Shown in pieces: positions 32,601-41,345 of a stretch of DNA of 64,000 nucleotides. How positions within the stretch are numbered: position 1 is the stretch's first letter; each line of letters opens with the position of its first letter. The notes beneath the pieces are model-generated. The model was not told the DNA's origin. It made no database searches and saw only the letters and a list, made by a program, of their open reading frames with translations. The stretch comes from Massilia sp. Leaf139 (GTDB taxonomy: Bacteria > Pseudomonadota > Gammaproteobacteria > Burkholderiales > Burkholderiaceae_D), in the NCBI RefSeq assembly GCF_001424165.1, contig NZ_LMOJ01000001.1:957194-1021193 (forward strand), written 5' to 3'. The translations under genes were made by a program, and so were the position numbers.

Positions 32601-34768
32601 GCGTTGAGCGTAATGCGCATCTCAAGCCCATTCCCTAACACCACGCCGTTGTCGATGTTGTTCTCCATGAAACCGGAGTCTCCGCCGACCTGGATGAAGT
32701 CGTAGCTGATTCCTCCGAACGTCGTCTGCGCTAATTGATCGAAGCCGCCGTCGAGTTCGATCAGCCAGCGGCCGGGGCCGGGTTGCAGCTGGCTGCCGTT
32801 GTTTGAGAACGTGCCTGTCTTTATCACGATCGCATCTTCTGAGTTCGACGAGGACAGGGTTGCGTTATCGAGTTCAATAGTGTCAGCGTGAAGGTCGATA
32901 ACGCCTTGTTCGGAGTTCAGGCTGGCACCCTGAATCGAAATCCTCCTCGTCGGCAATTGCTGGAAGAAGTTGTCGCCGGGGTCTTGAATAAGCACTCGGC
33001 CTCCATTGAGCCGGATGTCGCCGCCCGCCGAGAGAATTTCGCTCCCGGGTTCGAGCGTAATCCCGCCGCCGTCCACGCCGTCCAGGTCGGCGACCAGGGT
33101 CACCCCCATTGGCCCGCCAATGCTCGCGATCTGCACGTCTTCACGCAGGATGATGTCATTGTGGGCGCGTAAGGTCAGCGAACCGGGCTCGTCAGCGTCC
33201 CCGGGAGAGATATCGGCTTCGACTGAAATATTGCCCTGTCGGAACCCGCCGTCCTGGTCGGGAAAAGTGCCGCCCCCAGTGCTGATGATGACATTCGTGC
33301 CCGCGCTCAGCTTCGCTGAGATTTCGGGCGCCCCAATGGTCGTGAAATCCGTCGACGACGTAAAAGTAGCCGAGTCGCTCAACACGGTGGCGGTGGTATC
33401 GGTAATGGCGATGTCGCCCGGATCGAGCAGCCAGGTTCCTTGCTTGCCCTGCGGGGCGCTGACGTCGAGCGTTTTCGGATGCGCCTCCAGGTACAGCCCC
33501 GAGGTCTCGACGAAGCCGCCGTCGCCGCCTGCGGCCCCGCCCTTGGCCTCGATGCCGCCGTAGACCCGGGTCGCCGCATTCGCCCAGACCACGACCTTGC
33601 CGCCGTCGCCGGCCCCGGTGGCATTGGCCTTGATCGTCGCGCCGGGCCCGACGAACGCCGCCTGCGCGTTCGGCACGGCCGGGTTGGCGCCCTGCAGGTC
33701 GCCGCCGATCAGCACTTCGCCCCCGCCGCTTGCGCCCGAGGCATCGACCGCAGCCTCCCCGACCAGTCCGATCCGCTCGGCCAGCAGTTGCAGCCGCCCG
33801 CCGAGCCCGCCGGCGCTGGTGGCCGTCACGCTGCCGTCGACGAGCGCGGTACCGCCCGCCGATTCGATTCTGACGTCACCGCCGCGGCTGCCGCCGGCTG
33901 CGTCGGCACCGACCTGGCTGGCGGCGGACAGATTAACGTCGCCCTGGGCCCGGATCAGGATGCGCCCGGCCGGATCGGTACCGATACTGTCGGCGCGCAC
34001 GATGCCCTGCTGGTTGACGATGCCGCCATGGACGTCGATGCTGCCGCCGCGCGGGGCCAGCAGACTTCCGACGTTGAGCGCTTCGTTGGCGGGCGCGCTG
34101 ACGCGCACCCCAACCCGCGGCATGCCCGAATCGACCAGCTCGATGCTGTCGCCGGCGGCCAGCACGATCTGGCCGCCGGGGCTCTGGACGAGGCCCTTGT
34201 TGCGCACCGTGCCGCCCAGCAGCCAGGCATGGCCGCCGAAGCTGGTGCGGATCTCGCCGCCATTGAGCACCGATGCGGTGGGCAGCCCCGTCGCTTCGAA
34301 ACGGTGGCGCCCGGCCAGGAAGTCCTCGTTCGACAGCGCGAGGGTGGAAGCGACCAGGCTGGCGACGTCGACCCGCGCGTTCTCGCCGAAGAGCACGCCG
34401 TTCGGATTGAGCAGCCACACCGCGCCGTTCGAGGACAGCCTGCCGAGGATGCTGGACGGGTCATTGCCGACCACGCGGTTGAGCACCTTGCTGGCCGCGC
34501 CGGCCTGTTCGAAGTGCACGCCGTTGTTCGCGCCGATGGAAAAACTCTCCCAGTTCAGGACGGCGTTGGGCGTGTTCCTGACCGTCATCTGGCCCTCGCG
34601 GGTGGCGATGTCGGCGGCGCCGTTGACGACCGTCGCTCCCGTCGGCAACTGCGCCCATGCGGGTGCTGCGGTACCGAAGGCCGCCGCGACGGCCGCCGCG
34701 ACCGCATGCCGGCGGAAGCTGGCGCAACGCACGGAGTGGACTGCGCGTAATCCGGAAGAGGGTTTCAT
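29636..34768 (-). CDS. two-partner secretion exoprotein with YDG/MBG repeats and C-terminal caspase domain
   Basis: A 1710-residue secreted protein. After a signal peptide (about 1-39, ending APAWAQ) comes the filamentous-haemagglutinin TPS domain (about 40-300: NWESFSIGANNGVHF, IWLLNPNG-type VWLLNPNGVLFGENA), a glycine-rich beta-helix, then about six YDG/MBG-type repeats of 80-95 residues (about 720-1230, each with Y-D-[GA]-T/N). The C-terminus (about 1480-1710) is a peptidase C14 domain: LLVGINEYADK, VVVYYAGHGYS with His1553 and SDSCYSGAF with Cys1603, both catalytic residues intact and 50 apart as usual for caspases. Secretion by the TpsB gene just upstream (34830) is predicted. A haemagglutinin-type passenger fused to an active-looking caspase is unusual. 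Confidence 0.88.
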   Translation of the reverse strand: MKPSSGLRAVHSVRCASFRRHAVAAAVAAAFGTAAPAWAQLPTGATVVNGAADIATREGQMTVRNTPNAVLNWESFSIGANNGVHFEQAGAASKVLNRVVGNDPSSILGRLSSNGAVWLLNPNGVLFGENARVDVASLVASTLALSNEDFLAGRHRFEATGLPTASVLNGGEIRTSFGGHAWLLGGTVRNKGLVQSPGGQIVLAAGDSIELVDSGMPRVGVRVSAPANEALNVGSLLAPRGGSIDVHGGIVNQQGIVRADSIGTDPAGRILIRAQGDVNLSAASQVGADAAGGSRGGDVRIESAGGTALVDGSVTATSAGGLGGRLQLLAERIGLVGEAAVDASGASGGGEVLIGGDLQGANPAVPNAQAAFVGPGATIKANATGAGDGGKVVVWANAATRVYGGIEAKGGAAGGDGGFVETSGLYLEAHPKTLDVSAPQGKQGTWLLDPGDIAITDTTATVLSDSATFTSSTDFTTIGAPEISAKLSAGTNVIISTGGGTFPDQDGGFRQGNISVEADISPGDADEPGSLTLRAHNDIILREDVQIASIGGPMGVTLVADLDGVDGGGITLEPGSEILSAGGDIRLNGGRVLIQDPGDNFFQQLPTRRISIQGASLNSEQGVIDLHADTIELDNATLSSSNSEDAIVIKTGTFSNNGSQLQPGPGRWLIELDGGFDQLAQTTFGGISYDFIQVGGDSGFMENNIDNGVVLGNGLEMRITLNATRFYDGTTTATFTDALVNSWPNDLVLTPSSNGVPVRGTFDNRNVGQAKSISYTINGNRADFFEVSRNGIPVYGVDQVYLGEITRREVGYAIAASDKDYDGNRTAQVRGSVPGLLAGDNVALTGLNGLFDTKDVGTRKTVTVTGAALTGTDAGNYTLTGPTTTTADITPLEVNYTLSAANKVYDATRTAPISGVVSGLLAGDDVSFAVFTGLFDTKTVGTGKTVTVTGAALAGADAGNYSLTGPTTTTADITPRPVGFDISAANKVYDGTRAATVSYNLPGLLAGDDISVTGLSGLFDTKNAGTGKTVTVSGGVLTGADAANYTLSASATTIADITPRPTTANITGADKVYDGTRRAWISFGAFPSVLPGDFVTIGTSEILFEDKNVGADKLITFTTSIMTGADAPNYVLTGPLTTRASITPRPLEIGIAGQVSKEYDATTGASLAGVQYILNGAIANDALTVAGPAVGSYDSANVGQQKRVSVSGFTVAGADAPNYSVGGVRLASTASNPVEVTAGADIGTITPATLTYRATPAVREAGQAGAPLDGTVTGFKGGDSLATATSGNLLWTSGAAPQAAPGSYAIEGGGLLAANYLFVQAPENAAALVVRQTVFPTAAVQTANASGNTAIESAVQSAQILPDTAGEASGLLDASSPAATRGFKAVRIGAMGQDELRRMLDERRDFKKKLFANAVHKLELDPSLADLRPCTTVVEASSGACRITAAQLDLMHAAKKGAPAPARKVLAKTATLPQIERKIALLVGINEYADKTIPQLENAIPDVDAIGRLFAEKLGYEVRILRNPDKAEIVRSLNALSTEIDGSDSVVVYYAGHGYSLEKDGAGYWLPSDASASDPRQWISNSDIAQLLSNVRSKQLALISDSCYSGAFAREGMEAVGRNVSADDVLAKRSVVVLSSGGDEPVADEGKGNHSIFAWNLMQVVGGVANWKPGSTVFDDVQAGVRKEFPQTPKYGSVTAAGHQRGGDYLFELR
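31290..32600 (-). repeat. tandem YDG/MBG repeat block in the exoprotein gene
   Basis: Units of roughly 240-290 bases begin with KVYDGTR-like codons at about residues 726, 823, 904, 988, 1071 and 1157. Units three to four share long near-identical stretches (for example the DNA coding for LFDTK..GTGKTVTVTGAAL), so the number of units may vary by recombination. Confidence 0.75.
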
Positions 34769-34829
34769 GATGGGGCCTGTCGGTTCGGTGGCGTGGTTCG
34801 ATGAAGGAGGGCGCCGCGAGCAGCGCCTT

Positions 34830-36473
34830 TCAGAAAACGAGGTTGATGGCGACGTGGCCGCGCACGTCGCGCGCGGACGTGGACGTGCCGCGCGAGAGGG
34901 CGCGTCCGATGTCGACGCTGGCGCTGGCGTTGCGCCGGAAGGCGACGCGGGTGCCGATGCCGGCGCCGCTCAGGTCGCAGGAACGGGTGGCGAGGTCGCG
35001 GCAGGGCGCGTCGCCGTGGTTGCGTACGCGGCCATGGTCGAGGAAGACGAAAGGCCGCAGGCGCAGGCCCTCGGCCAGGCCGGGCATGGGCGCCGAGGCT
35101 TCCAGACGCACCAGGTAGCCGGTGTCGCCGCTGACTTCCCGATCCAGGTAGCCGCGCACGCTGGCCGCGCCGCCCAGCCCGAACTTCTCGGCCGCGATCA
35201 ACTGGTGCGGGCTGTATTGCAGTTCCACGCGCGCCGCGATGGAAAACACGCCGACGCTGCGGTCGACGAAGCCGGTCAGGCGCGCGATCGCGTAATGGCG
35301 CCGCGCCCCGCGCCGCGCCGCTTCGAACGCGGCTCCGTCGCTGCCGCCGGCGTTCACCGACAGGGCCGCATGAACGCCGTAGTCGATGAGCTTGCCGTCG
35401 CGCTGGCCGCCATAGGCGATGCTCAGCGGGACGGTGCGCAGATCGACGGCGGCGGCGCCGCAGCCGGCCGCGCCGAAGTCGCCGACCGAGCACTCGTCGT
35501 CGTAGTCGCGCCAGTCCAGCCCGACCGTCACGTGATGGTCGTATTCGCCGATCCGGTCGAGATGGCGGTTCATGCGCAGCCCGGCAACCGTTCCCTTGCC
35601 GGTGAAGGAGAGCGGGCCGGCGGTCGTCAGGGTGGTGCCGATGCTGACCGTGGAGTGGGCCACGAAGGCGTCGATCGAAGCGGCCTGCGCATACAGCGGC
35701 AGCCGGTAGCCGGCGCTGAAGATGCGTACGCGGTCGGGGTTCTCCGGCGAGGTCTGGAATTGCAGGGTGCCGACGTGGTCGCGGCCGAACAGGTTGGCGT
35801 TCTGGACGCCGACGCTGATGCGGTGCCGGCCCGAACTCCGGGTGCCGGTATTGGCGTAGCCGAGCAGGTACTGCAGCGGGTTGCTGTCGGCGACGCCCAC
35901 CTCGGCGTCGATCTCGCCGGGGCGCGCGCCCGCCGCCAGCGTCACCTGCACCTGCTTGGCGGGATTGTCGTTGCTGAGCTGGATCTCGCGGTCGACCGCG
36001 CGCACCAGCGGCGTCGTCCCTTCGCGCAGGCTGGGGAGCCCGGCGCGCACGTTGGCCGTGTCGAAGTGGGCGTTGCCGCTGACCCGCACCGCGGCCAGCT
36101 TGCCCTCGACCACGCGCACCACGACGATGCCGTCGGTGCTCTCCTGGGCCGGCACATAGGCGACGACGCCGCCGTAGCCGGCGTCGCGGTAGGCGTTCTG
36201 GATGCGCAGCGCCAGCGCTTCCAGCTCCGCCATGCCGGGCCGGGTGCCGGCCAGGCCCGCCGTCAGCGCCGCCAGCCGAGGCTCGGGCAGCAGGGTGTTG
36301 CCCTCGACGCGAACGCCGGAAATGGGCGCCGCGCCCTGCTGGCCTGCGGCGAACCCAGGGACGGCAAAGCACAGGGCGCCTGCCTGCAAGAGCACGCGCA
36401 AGATCGGCGAAAGACACGGCGAAGGACGCGGCGAAAAACGCGGCAAACCTGGAACGCGGGCAGACCTGGCCAT
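34830..36473 (-). CDS. TpsB outer-membrane transporter (ShlB/FhaC/HecB family)
   Basis: A 547-residue outer-membrane protein that secretes the neighbouring exoprotein. After a long signal sequence (about 1-44) are POTRA repeats (about 50-200: VEGNTLLPEPRLAALTAGL, VVRVVEGKLAAVRVSGNAHF) and a 16-strand barrel with the family motif region near SVRGYLDREVSGDTGYLVR. The last residue is Phe, as expected for Bam-dependent insertion. The start has an AGGAGAA site. It is first in the operon; the exoprotein starts 61 bases downstream. Confidence 0.9.
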   Translation of the reverse strand: MARSARVPGLPRFSPRPSPCLSPILRVLLQAGALCFAVPGFAAGQQGAAPISGVRVEGNTLLPEPRLAALTAGLAGTRPGMAELEALALRIQNAYRDAGYGGVVAYVPAQESTDGIVVVRVVEGKLAAVRVSGNAHFDTANVRAGLPSLREGTTPLVRAVDREIQLSNDNPAKQVQVTLAAGARPGEIDAEVGVADSNPLQYLLGYANTGTRSSGRHRISVGVQNANLFGRDHVGTLQFQTSPENPDRVRIFSAGYRLPLYAQAASIDAFVAHSTVSIGTTLTTAGPLSFTGKGTVAGLRMNRHLDRIGEYDHHVTVGLDWRDYDDECSVGDFGAAGCGAAAVDLRTVPLSIAYGGQRDGKLIDYGVHAALSVNAGGSDGAAFEAARRGARRHYAIARLTGFVDRSVGVFSIAARVELQYSPHQLIAAEKFGLGGAASVRGYLDREVSGDTGYLVRLEASAPMPGLAEGLRLRPFVFLDHGRVRNHGDAPCRDLATRSCDLSGAGIGTRVAFRRNASASVDIGRALSRGTSTSARDVRGHVAINLVF

Positions 36474-36829
36474 CGGTATTCTCCTGTAGGACGGCAGCAG
36501 GGATGCTTGCCGTCCCTCGACTTGCAGGGGCGGTCGTGGTTCCGCTTGCGCGACCGGTGATCTCGACGGCCGGCAACAACGCGGCCGATAACTAGATAAA
36601 TAGTTTTTAAGATAGTGCGCTAAATTTAATTGTTGGTAAATTGATTTTGAACGTGTGGTGAAGGCGCAACCGGTCGAGCCGGTGCCGGCCCGCCGGCAGA
36701 CGGCAACGCAAAGTCATTGAACATTGGGTCGGGGTCGGCTACGATTCCTGACAAGTCCGCTCCAAGCGGCCGCCGGCCGCTGCGGCGCATCGATTTTCCC
36801 TGGAACCATTAATGACCGAGGAGTTCGAC
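36474..36829. other. divergent promoter region of tpsB and the OmpA-like gene
   Basis: A 356-base gap. Its centre (36590-36660) is AT-rich, with AACTAGATAAATAGTTTTTAA, and stands out from the GC-rich surroundings, as expected of promoters for both sides. I see no small gene or strong hairpin. Confidence 0.45.
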
Positions 36830-37384
36830 ATGAATGCACGTTCGCTGCTGGCCGCCCTGGCTTCGTTGGCCGTTGCCTTGCCCGCGCTGGCCCAGGAAGG
36901 CCCGGTGCTCAAGGAAGGGCATGTCGACGTCGGCACCCTGGTCGATGCCCTGGCGCCAGCGGAACCCAAGCCGCCCGTCCGTACCCGCAGCATCCGCATG
37001 GTGCGCGACGACGTTGGCACCGCGCCGGTATCGTCGAAGCCGGCCAAGGTCTCGCTGACGATCACCTTCGACACCAACTCCGCCAACCTGACCCCGCGTG
37101 CGCGCCAGTCGCTCGACGTCGTCGGGCAGGCGCTGGCGTCCGAGAAGCTGGCGGCCGCGCGCTTCGCCATCGAGGGCCATGCCGATCCGCGCGGAGTGTC
37201 CGCCGCCAACCTGAAGCTGTCTCAGTTGCGGGCCGAATCGGTGCGCGACTACCTGGTCGACACCGCGCGCATCGACCGCGCGCGGCTGGACGCGGTCGGC
37301 AAGGGCGACAGCGAACCGATCGATCGGCAGAATCCGGACGCGCCCGAGAACCGCCGCGTCACCATCGTCAACCTGTCGCGCTGA
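36830..37384 (+). CDS. OmpA-family periplasmic protein
   Basis: A 184-residue protein with a signal peptide (MNARSLLAALASLAVALPALA) and a C-terminal OmpA-like peptidoglycan-binding domain (about 80-184: TFDTNSANLTPRARQSLDVV, IEGHADPRG, LSQLRAESVRDYLV, NRRVTIV). It has no beta-barrel and no lipobox, so it is periplasmic. I chose ATG 36830 because GAGGAG lies six bases upstream and the signal peptide begins there; an in-frame ATG at 36812 is less likely. It converges on the kinase gene at 37420. Confidence 0.87.
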   Translation: MNARSLLAALASLAVALPALAQEGPVLKEGHVDVGTLVDALAPAEPKPPVRTRSIRMVRDDVGTAPVSSKPAKVSLTITFDTNSANLTPRARQSLDVVGQALASEKLAAARFAIEGHADPRGVSAANLKLSQLRAESVRDYLVDTARIDRARLDAVGKGDSEPIDRQNPDAPENRRVTIVNLSR

Positions 37385-37419
37385 TCGTTTGCCAAGGCGT
37401 ACCTGGCTGGCGGCTTGGG

Positions 37420-39201
37420 CTAGTTCGCCACCTCGTCGATGGTGAATGCCGTCGCGCCGTAGGCGGCCGGACAGGGCGCCGATGCGCAGCTGGGAACGCC
37501 CGCGTACAGAGGGGCGGCGCCGGTGTGGGCACGCTGCAAGGCGGCCGCGCGCTCGAGCGGAAAGGCGGGGAAAGGGTCGCCCGCGCCCAGGCCCGTCGCG
37601 CCGAAGTCGCGCGGCGCATCCGACACCATCACCACGAAGCGGTCGGTGCCTGCCGGCCCGGAGGCCACGAACTTCCATTTCGCACGCGGCAGGCTGAGTA
37701 CCTCGCCGGGCCGGATGCGGTTGTCCTTGTCCACTGCGTTCGGCAGCAGCAGGTGGAAGTCGTCGCCACGGGTTCCGACCATGTAGACGTAGACGTGGCC
37801 CGGATGCGAGGAACGGATCGAGAAGCTGAAGCGGTCGCGGTCGATCCGCAGGCGCGTGTTCGGCACCTCGACGCTCACCTTGCGCTCCGGGCTGGCGCCG
37901 GCCAGCAGGGCGTCGAGAGCGCCGTTGGGCGTGAATGCGGGGGTGACTGCCGGCGTGGATGCGGGCGCGGGCGGCGCCGGTGGTGCGGATGGCGCGGGCG
38001 CTGCTTCTGTTGCGGCCGCGGGCGTGCTGTCCGGGACGGGCGGCGGCGCCTCCCGCTGCAGGTAGGCGAATAGCCCGGCCGCGCCGAGTACGGCGACGCC
38101 GAGCCCCGCCAGGAGCATGGTGCTTCGGCCCTTGCGTTGCGTTGCGGCGGCAGGGGACGCGGCAGGCGTGGATGCAGACGTAGTTGCAGCCATAGAGGCG
38201 GGCGCAGGTGCCGGCGCATGCGCCGGCGCCGGCCGTGCTTCGGTCTTCTCGCGCGGCGCCGCATCGAAGCCCAGCAGCGCGCGCATCTCGGCCACGCTTT
38301 GCGGCCGCTCCTCGGGCCGGAAGGCGAGGGCGCGGTCGATCGCCTCGAGAAAAGCGCGGCTGTAGCGGTCGGCGTAGCGCGCCGCGAGCGGCACATACGG
38401 GTCGGCCAGCATGCGCCCCACGGCCTGCGGCGGCGCCTCGCCGGCGATGGCGAAGTGCACCACCGAGGCCAGCGCGTACAGGTCGGTCCAGGCGCCCTGG
38501 CGCATGCCCGGCATCTCGGCATACTGTTCGATCGGCGCGTAGTTCTGCTTGAGGATGACGGTGAAGGCCTGGTTCATGTCGCCGATCGCGCGGCGCGCCG
38601 CGCCGAAGTCGAGCAGCAGCGGGCGTCCTTCCTCGAGCATCAGGATGTTGTCAGGCGCGATATCGCGGTGGAAGCACTGGTGCTGGTGGATCACCTCGAG
38701 CGCGTCGAGCAGGGGCGCGAGCAGGGCGCGCAGCCAGGCTTCGTCAGGCGGCTCGGCGCGCGCCTTGAGCGCTTCCTTCAGCGTCGGGCCGCGGTAATAC
38801 GGCATCACCATGTAGGCGGTGCCGTTCGCTTCCCAGAAGCGGTAGACCTTGACCAGCGAGGGATGGTCGAACTGGGCCAGCAGGCGCGCCTCGTTGATGA
38901 AGCTGCGCCGGCCCGCTTCGAAGCTGTCCGCGTTCTGGCTGGAGATGACGCTGACGTGGGCCTGGGTCGCGCGCCACGCGAAGGAGGGCATGTACTCCTT
39001 GAGCGCGACCTGGCGTTCGAGCGAAGTGTCGAGCGCGCAGTAGACGATGCCGAAGCCGCCTTCGCCCAGCACGCCCGTGATCTCGAACTCGCCCAGCCGG
39101 GTACCGGCCGGCAGCGCATTGCCGCGCTCGTGCGCGTTCGGCGGCGGCGCCGTGCCGGAAATGGAGAGAACGGTGCGGTCGTCGTCGGGCGGATGGCTCA
39201 T
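37420..39201 (-). CDS. Ser/Thr protein kinase with DUF4384 domain, PpkA-like
   Basis: A 593-residue membrane kinase. The N-terminus PPDDDRTVLSISG carries a Thr motif (Thr10) like that in TssL. The kinase domain (about 35-305) has LGEGGFGIVY, VALKEYMP and DFGAA, but the catalytic loop is FHRDIAPDNIL, with Ala where Lys is usual. One membrane helix (about 362-382) and an Ala/Pro linker lead to a periplasmic DUF4384-like domain (FSIRSSHPGHVYVYMVGT). It lies divergently next to the T6SS operon and probably drives the threonine-phosphorylation switch with TagH and TssL. ATG 39231 is an alternative start, adding ten residues; neither has a strong ribosome site. Confidence 0.85.
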   Translation of the reverse strand: MSHPPDDDRTVLSISGTAPPPNAHERGNALPAGTRLGEFEITGVLGEGGFGIVYCALDTSLERQVALKEYMPSFAWRATQAHVSVISSQNADSFEAGRRSFINEARLLAQFDHPSLVKVYRFWEANGTAYMVMPYYRGPTLKEALKARAEPPDEAWLRALLAPLLDALEVIHQHQCFHRDIAPDNILMLEEGRPLLLDFGAARRAIGDMNQAFTVILKQNYAPIEQYAEMPGMRQGAWTDLYALASVVHFAIAGEAPPQAVGRMLADPYVPLAARYADRYSRAFLEAIDRALAFRPEERPQSVAEMRALLGFDAAPREKTEARPAPAHAPAPAPASMAATTSASTPAASPAAATQRKGRSTMLLAGLGVAVLGAAGLFAYLQREAPPPVPDSTPAAATEAAPAPSAPPAPPAPASTPAVTPAFTPNGALDALLAGASPERKVSVEVPNTRLRIDRDRFSFSIRSSHPGHVYVYMVGTRGDDFHLLLPNAVDKDNRIRPGEVLSLPRAKWKFVASGPAGTDRFVVMVSDAPRDFGATGLGAGDPFPAFPLERAAALQRAHTGAAPLYAGVPSCASAPCPAAYGATAFTIDEVAN

Positions 39202-39635
39202 GGGTGGTCGATCGCGGACTGGATTATTCATTATGTGCCACTCGGCGGCGGCTTGTCATCAACTTCCATGGCAAGGCTGGCGCGCGATGCGATGGACACG
39301 CAAGGCAGCGCCGATTTTCCGGCGCCTTCGCAGGACGCCTGTTCCTGCGGGCCGTATGCCGAACGCGCCTGCGCCACGCGGCGTGCATGGGCCGGCGCCG
39401 AGGCGTATGGCCGCGTGCTCGAATAAACAACTATTTTTGAAAAAAACGATAATTTTTGTGTATTTATTCTTGGTAGTTCGTTTAGTATTTGTTCTGTCCA
39501 AGATCTCCCGGTCAACCTACAAACAGGCGGGCCGGGCGCCATCCAGGTGGCGCACGCGTCTATGTAACGGGTGCGCATAAACAGCTACACGGTTCTATTC
39601 ATGTAACGCTAACGCTGCATGTTGCCGGAGTACGG
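39202..39635. other. divergent region between kinase and T6SS operon
   Basis: A 434-base gap. Its left half holds a possible small gene (39268-39426). Its right half (39425-39500) is strikingly AT-rich (ACAACTATTTTTGAAAAAAA) and is the likely promoter zone of the T6SS operon. No sigma54 match with GG-N10-GC was found here. Confidence 0.45.
39268..39426 (+). CDS. possible small protein (52 aa), weakly supported
   Basis: The frame MARLARDAMDTQGSADFPAP... ends in TAA and has almost only G or C at third codon positions, as real genes do here. It includes two close Cys (DACSCG). There is no recognisable ribosome site and no known family, so it may also be chance or a remnant. Confidence 0.3.
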   Translation: MARLARDAMDTQGSADFPAPSQDACSCGPYAERACATRRAWAGAEAYGRVLE

Positions 39636-40706
39636 ATGAGCACTATCGATGTCGATGCCTTGTTGCTGGAGATCGGCCCAGACACGCCCTGCGGGCCGGA
39701 TCTGGAATACGACCCGGCCTTTCTCGCCCTGGAACAGGAAGCACTCGGCAAGCCCGAAGTGCAGTATGGCGAGACCATCACCCCCGCCGTTCCGCCCGAC
39801 TGGAAGGTCGTGCGGCGCATGGCCGCCGCGCTGCTCGAACGCAGCCGCGACCTGCGCCTGGCGATCCACCTGCTGCGCGCGAACCTTGCCCTGTCCGGCA
39901 TCGCCGGCCTGGCCGACGGCCTGCGCCTGATCGAGCGCCTGCTCGACACGCGCTGGGACAGCGTCCATCCGCTGCTCGACGCCGACGACGGCAACGATCC
40001 GACCCTGCGCATCAATTCCCTGGCGATCCTCGCCGACAGCGGCACCCTGGTGCGCGAACTGAAGGAGGCGACGCTGGTCGTGCTGCCGGGCCTCGGCCCG
40101 CTCACCATCAAGCTGCTCGAAGTCGCCAACGGCGAACAGGCGCCGCCGGCCGGGCAGGAAAAGATCGCCACCGCCTCGCTCGAGAGCGCGATCGCCGACC
40201 TCGATCCGGAGAAGCTGGCCGCCGCCGTCTCCGCCGTCAAGGGCGCCCTCGACAGCGTGGTGAATATCGAAGTGATCCTGGTGCGCCAGGTCGGCAGCTC
40301 GCAGGCGCTCAATCTCGACGCCCTCAGCCGTCCCTTGCGCAAGGCCCACGATTTCCTGGCGCGCCAGGGCGGCGCGGGAGCGCAGGCGGAAGGGGACGCC
40401 GCGTCCGACGCGCTCCCCGCGGCGGGCGCGATCGCCGTTCCCGGCGGGGCCGTGCCGCGCGGCGCGCGCATGGGCATCAGCGGCGACATCGACAGCCGCG
40501 AGGACGTGCTGCGCATGCTCGACAAGCTGGCCGACTACTACGCCCGCCATGAACCATCGAGCCCGATCCCGATCCTGCTCGCGCGCGCCAAGCGCCTGGT
40601 GCCGATGAACTTCTTCGAACTCATGCAGGATCTGGCGCCGGACGGCGTCCCGCAACTGAACGTCATCCGCGGGCCGGACGGCACGGAGCAGGCCAGCGAC
40701 TACTAG
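39636..40706 (+). CDS. tssA: T6SS protein TssA
   Basis: A 356-residue TssA (ImpA family), which primes and caps the growing sheath-tube of the type VI machine. The ImpA_N domain is clear (about 10-120: PCGPDLEYDPAFLALEQEAL, PDWKVVRRMAAALLERSRDL), and the C-terminus ends with the short LVPMNFFELMQDLAP region of short-type TssA. The ATG has GGAG five bases before it. It is first in the T6SS operon. Confidence 0.92.
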   Translation: MSTIDVDALLLEIGPDTPCGPDLEYDPAFLALEQEALGKPEVQYGETITPAVPPDWKVVRRMAAALLERSRDLRLAIHLLRANLALSGIAGLADGLRLIERLLDTRWDSVHPLLDADDGNDPTLRINSLAILADSGTLVRELKEATLVVLPGLGPLTIKLLEVANGEQAPPAGQEKIATASLESAIADLDPEKLAAAVSAVKGALDSVVNIEVILVRQVGSSQALNLDALSRPLRKAHDFLARQGGAGAQAEGDAASDALPAAGAIAVPGGAVPRGARMGISGDIDSREDVLRMLDKLADYYARHEPSSPIPILLARAKRLVPMNFFELMQDLAPDGVPQLNVIRGPDGTEQASDY

Positions 40707-40818
40707 GCCGCCGGCGGCGGATTCGCGCAGTACCACAGAACAGCAGAACGTTGGAACGTTGGAACCGCAGAGGTTCGGAAAAAAACAACCGTGTCGTTCA
40801 TTCAAGGGGGTGTCAATC

Positions 40819-41328
40819 GTGGGCAAAGAGAGTAGCCAGAAGTTCATCGCACGCAACCGCGCGCCGCGCGTGCAGATCGAGTACGACGTCGAAGTCTACG
40901 GCGCCGAGAAGAAGGTGCAGCTGCCCTTCGTGATGGGCGTGATGGCCGACCTGTCCGGCCAGCCGGTCGCGCCGCTGGCGCCGGTCGCCGAGCGCAAGTT
41001 CCTCGAGATCGACGTCGACAACTTCGACGAGCGCCTGAAGGCCATGAAGCCGCGCGTCGCCGTGCAGGTGCCGAACACGCTCACCGGCGAGGGCAACCTG
41101 GCGGTCGAGATGACCTTCGAGAGCATGGACGACTTCACCCCGGCCGCCGTGGCGCGCAAGGTGGGCTCGCTCAACAAGCTTCTGGAGGCGCGCACCCAGC
41201 TCTCGAACCTGATGACCTACATGGACGGCAAGACCGGCGCCGAGGAACTGATCGCCAAGCTGCTCGCCGAACCTGCCCTCATGCAGGCCCTGACTTCGGC
41301 GCCCAAGCCGCAAGAACAACAATCCTGA
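40819..41328 (+). CDS. tssB: T6SS sheath small subunit TssB
   Basis: A 169-residue TssB/VipA that with TssC forms the contractile sheath. Typical segments are RAPRVQIEYDVEVYGAEKKV, LPFVMGVMADLSG and FDERLKAMKPRVAVQVPNTL. I chose the GTG at 40819 (GKESSQKFIARN) because AAGGGGG lies eight bases upstream and family members start here; an earlier in-frame ATG at 40759 would add 20 atypical residues. The gap of 112 bases before it holds a short repeat (AACGTTGG twice, near 40749). Confidence 0.93.
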   Translation: MGKESSQKFIARNRAPRVQIEYDVEVYGAEKKVQLPFVMGVMADLSGQPVAPLAPVAERKFLEIDVDNFDERLKAMKPRVAVQVPNTLTGEGNLAVEMTFESMDDFTPAAVARKVGSLNKLLEARTQLSNLMTYMDGKTGAEELIAKLLAEPALMQALTSAPKPQEQQS

Positions 41329-41345
41329 GACCGGCGGAGGACACG

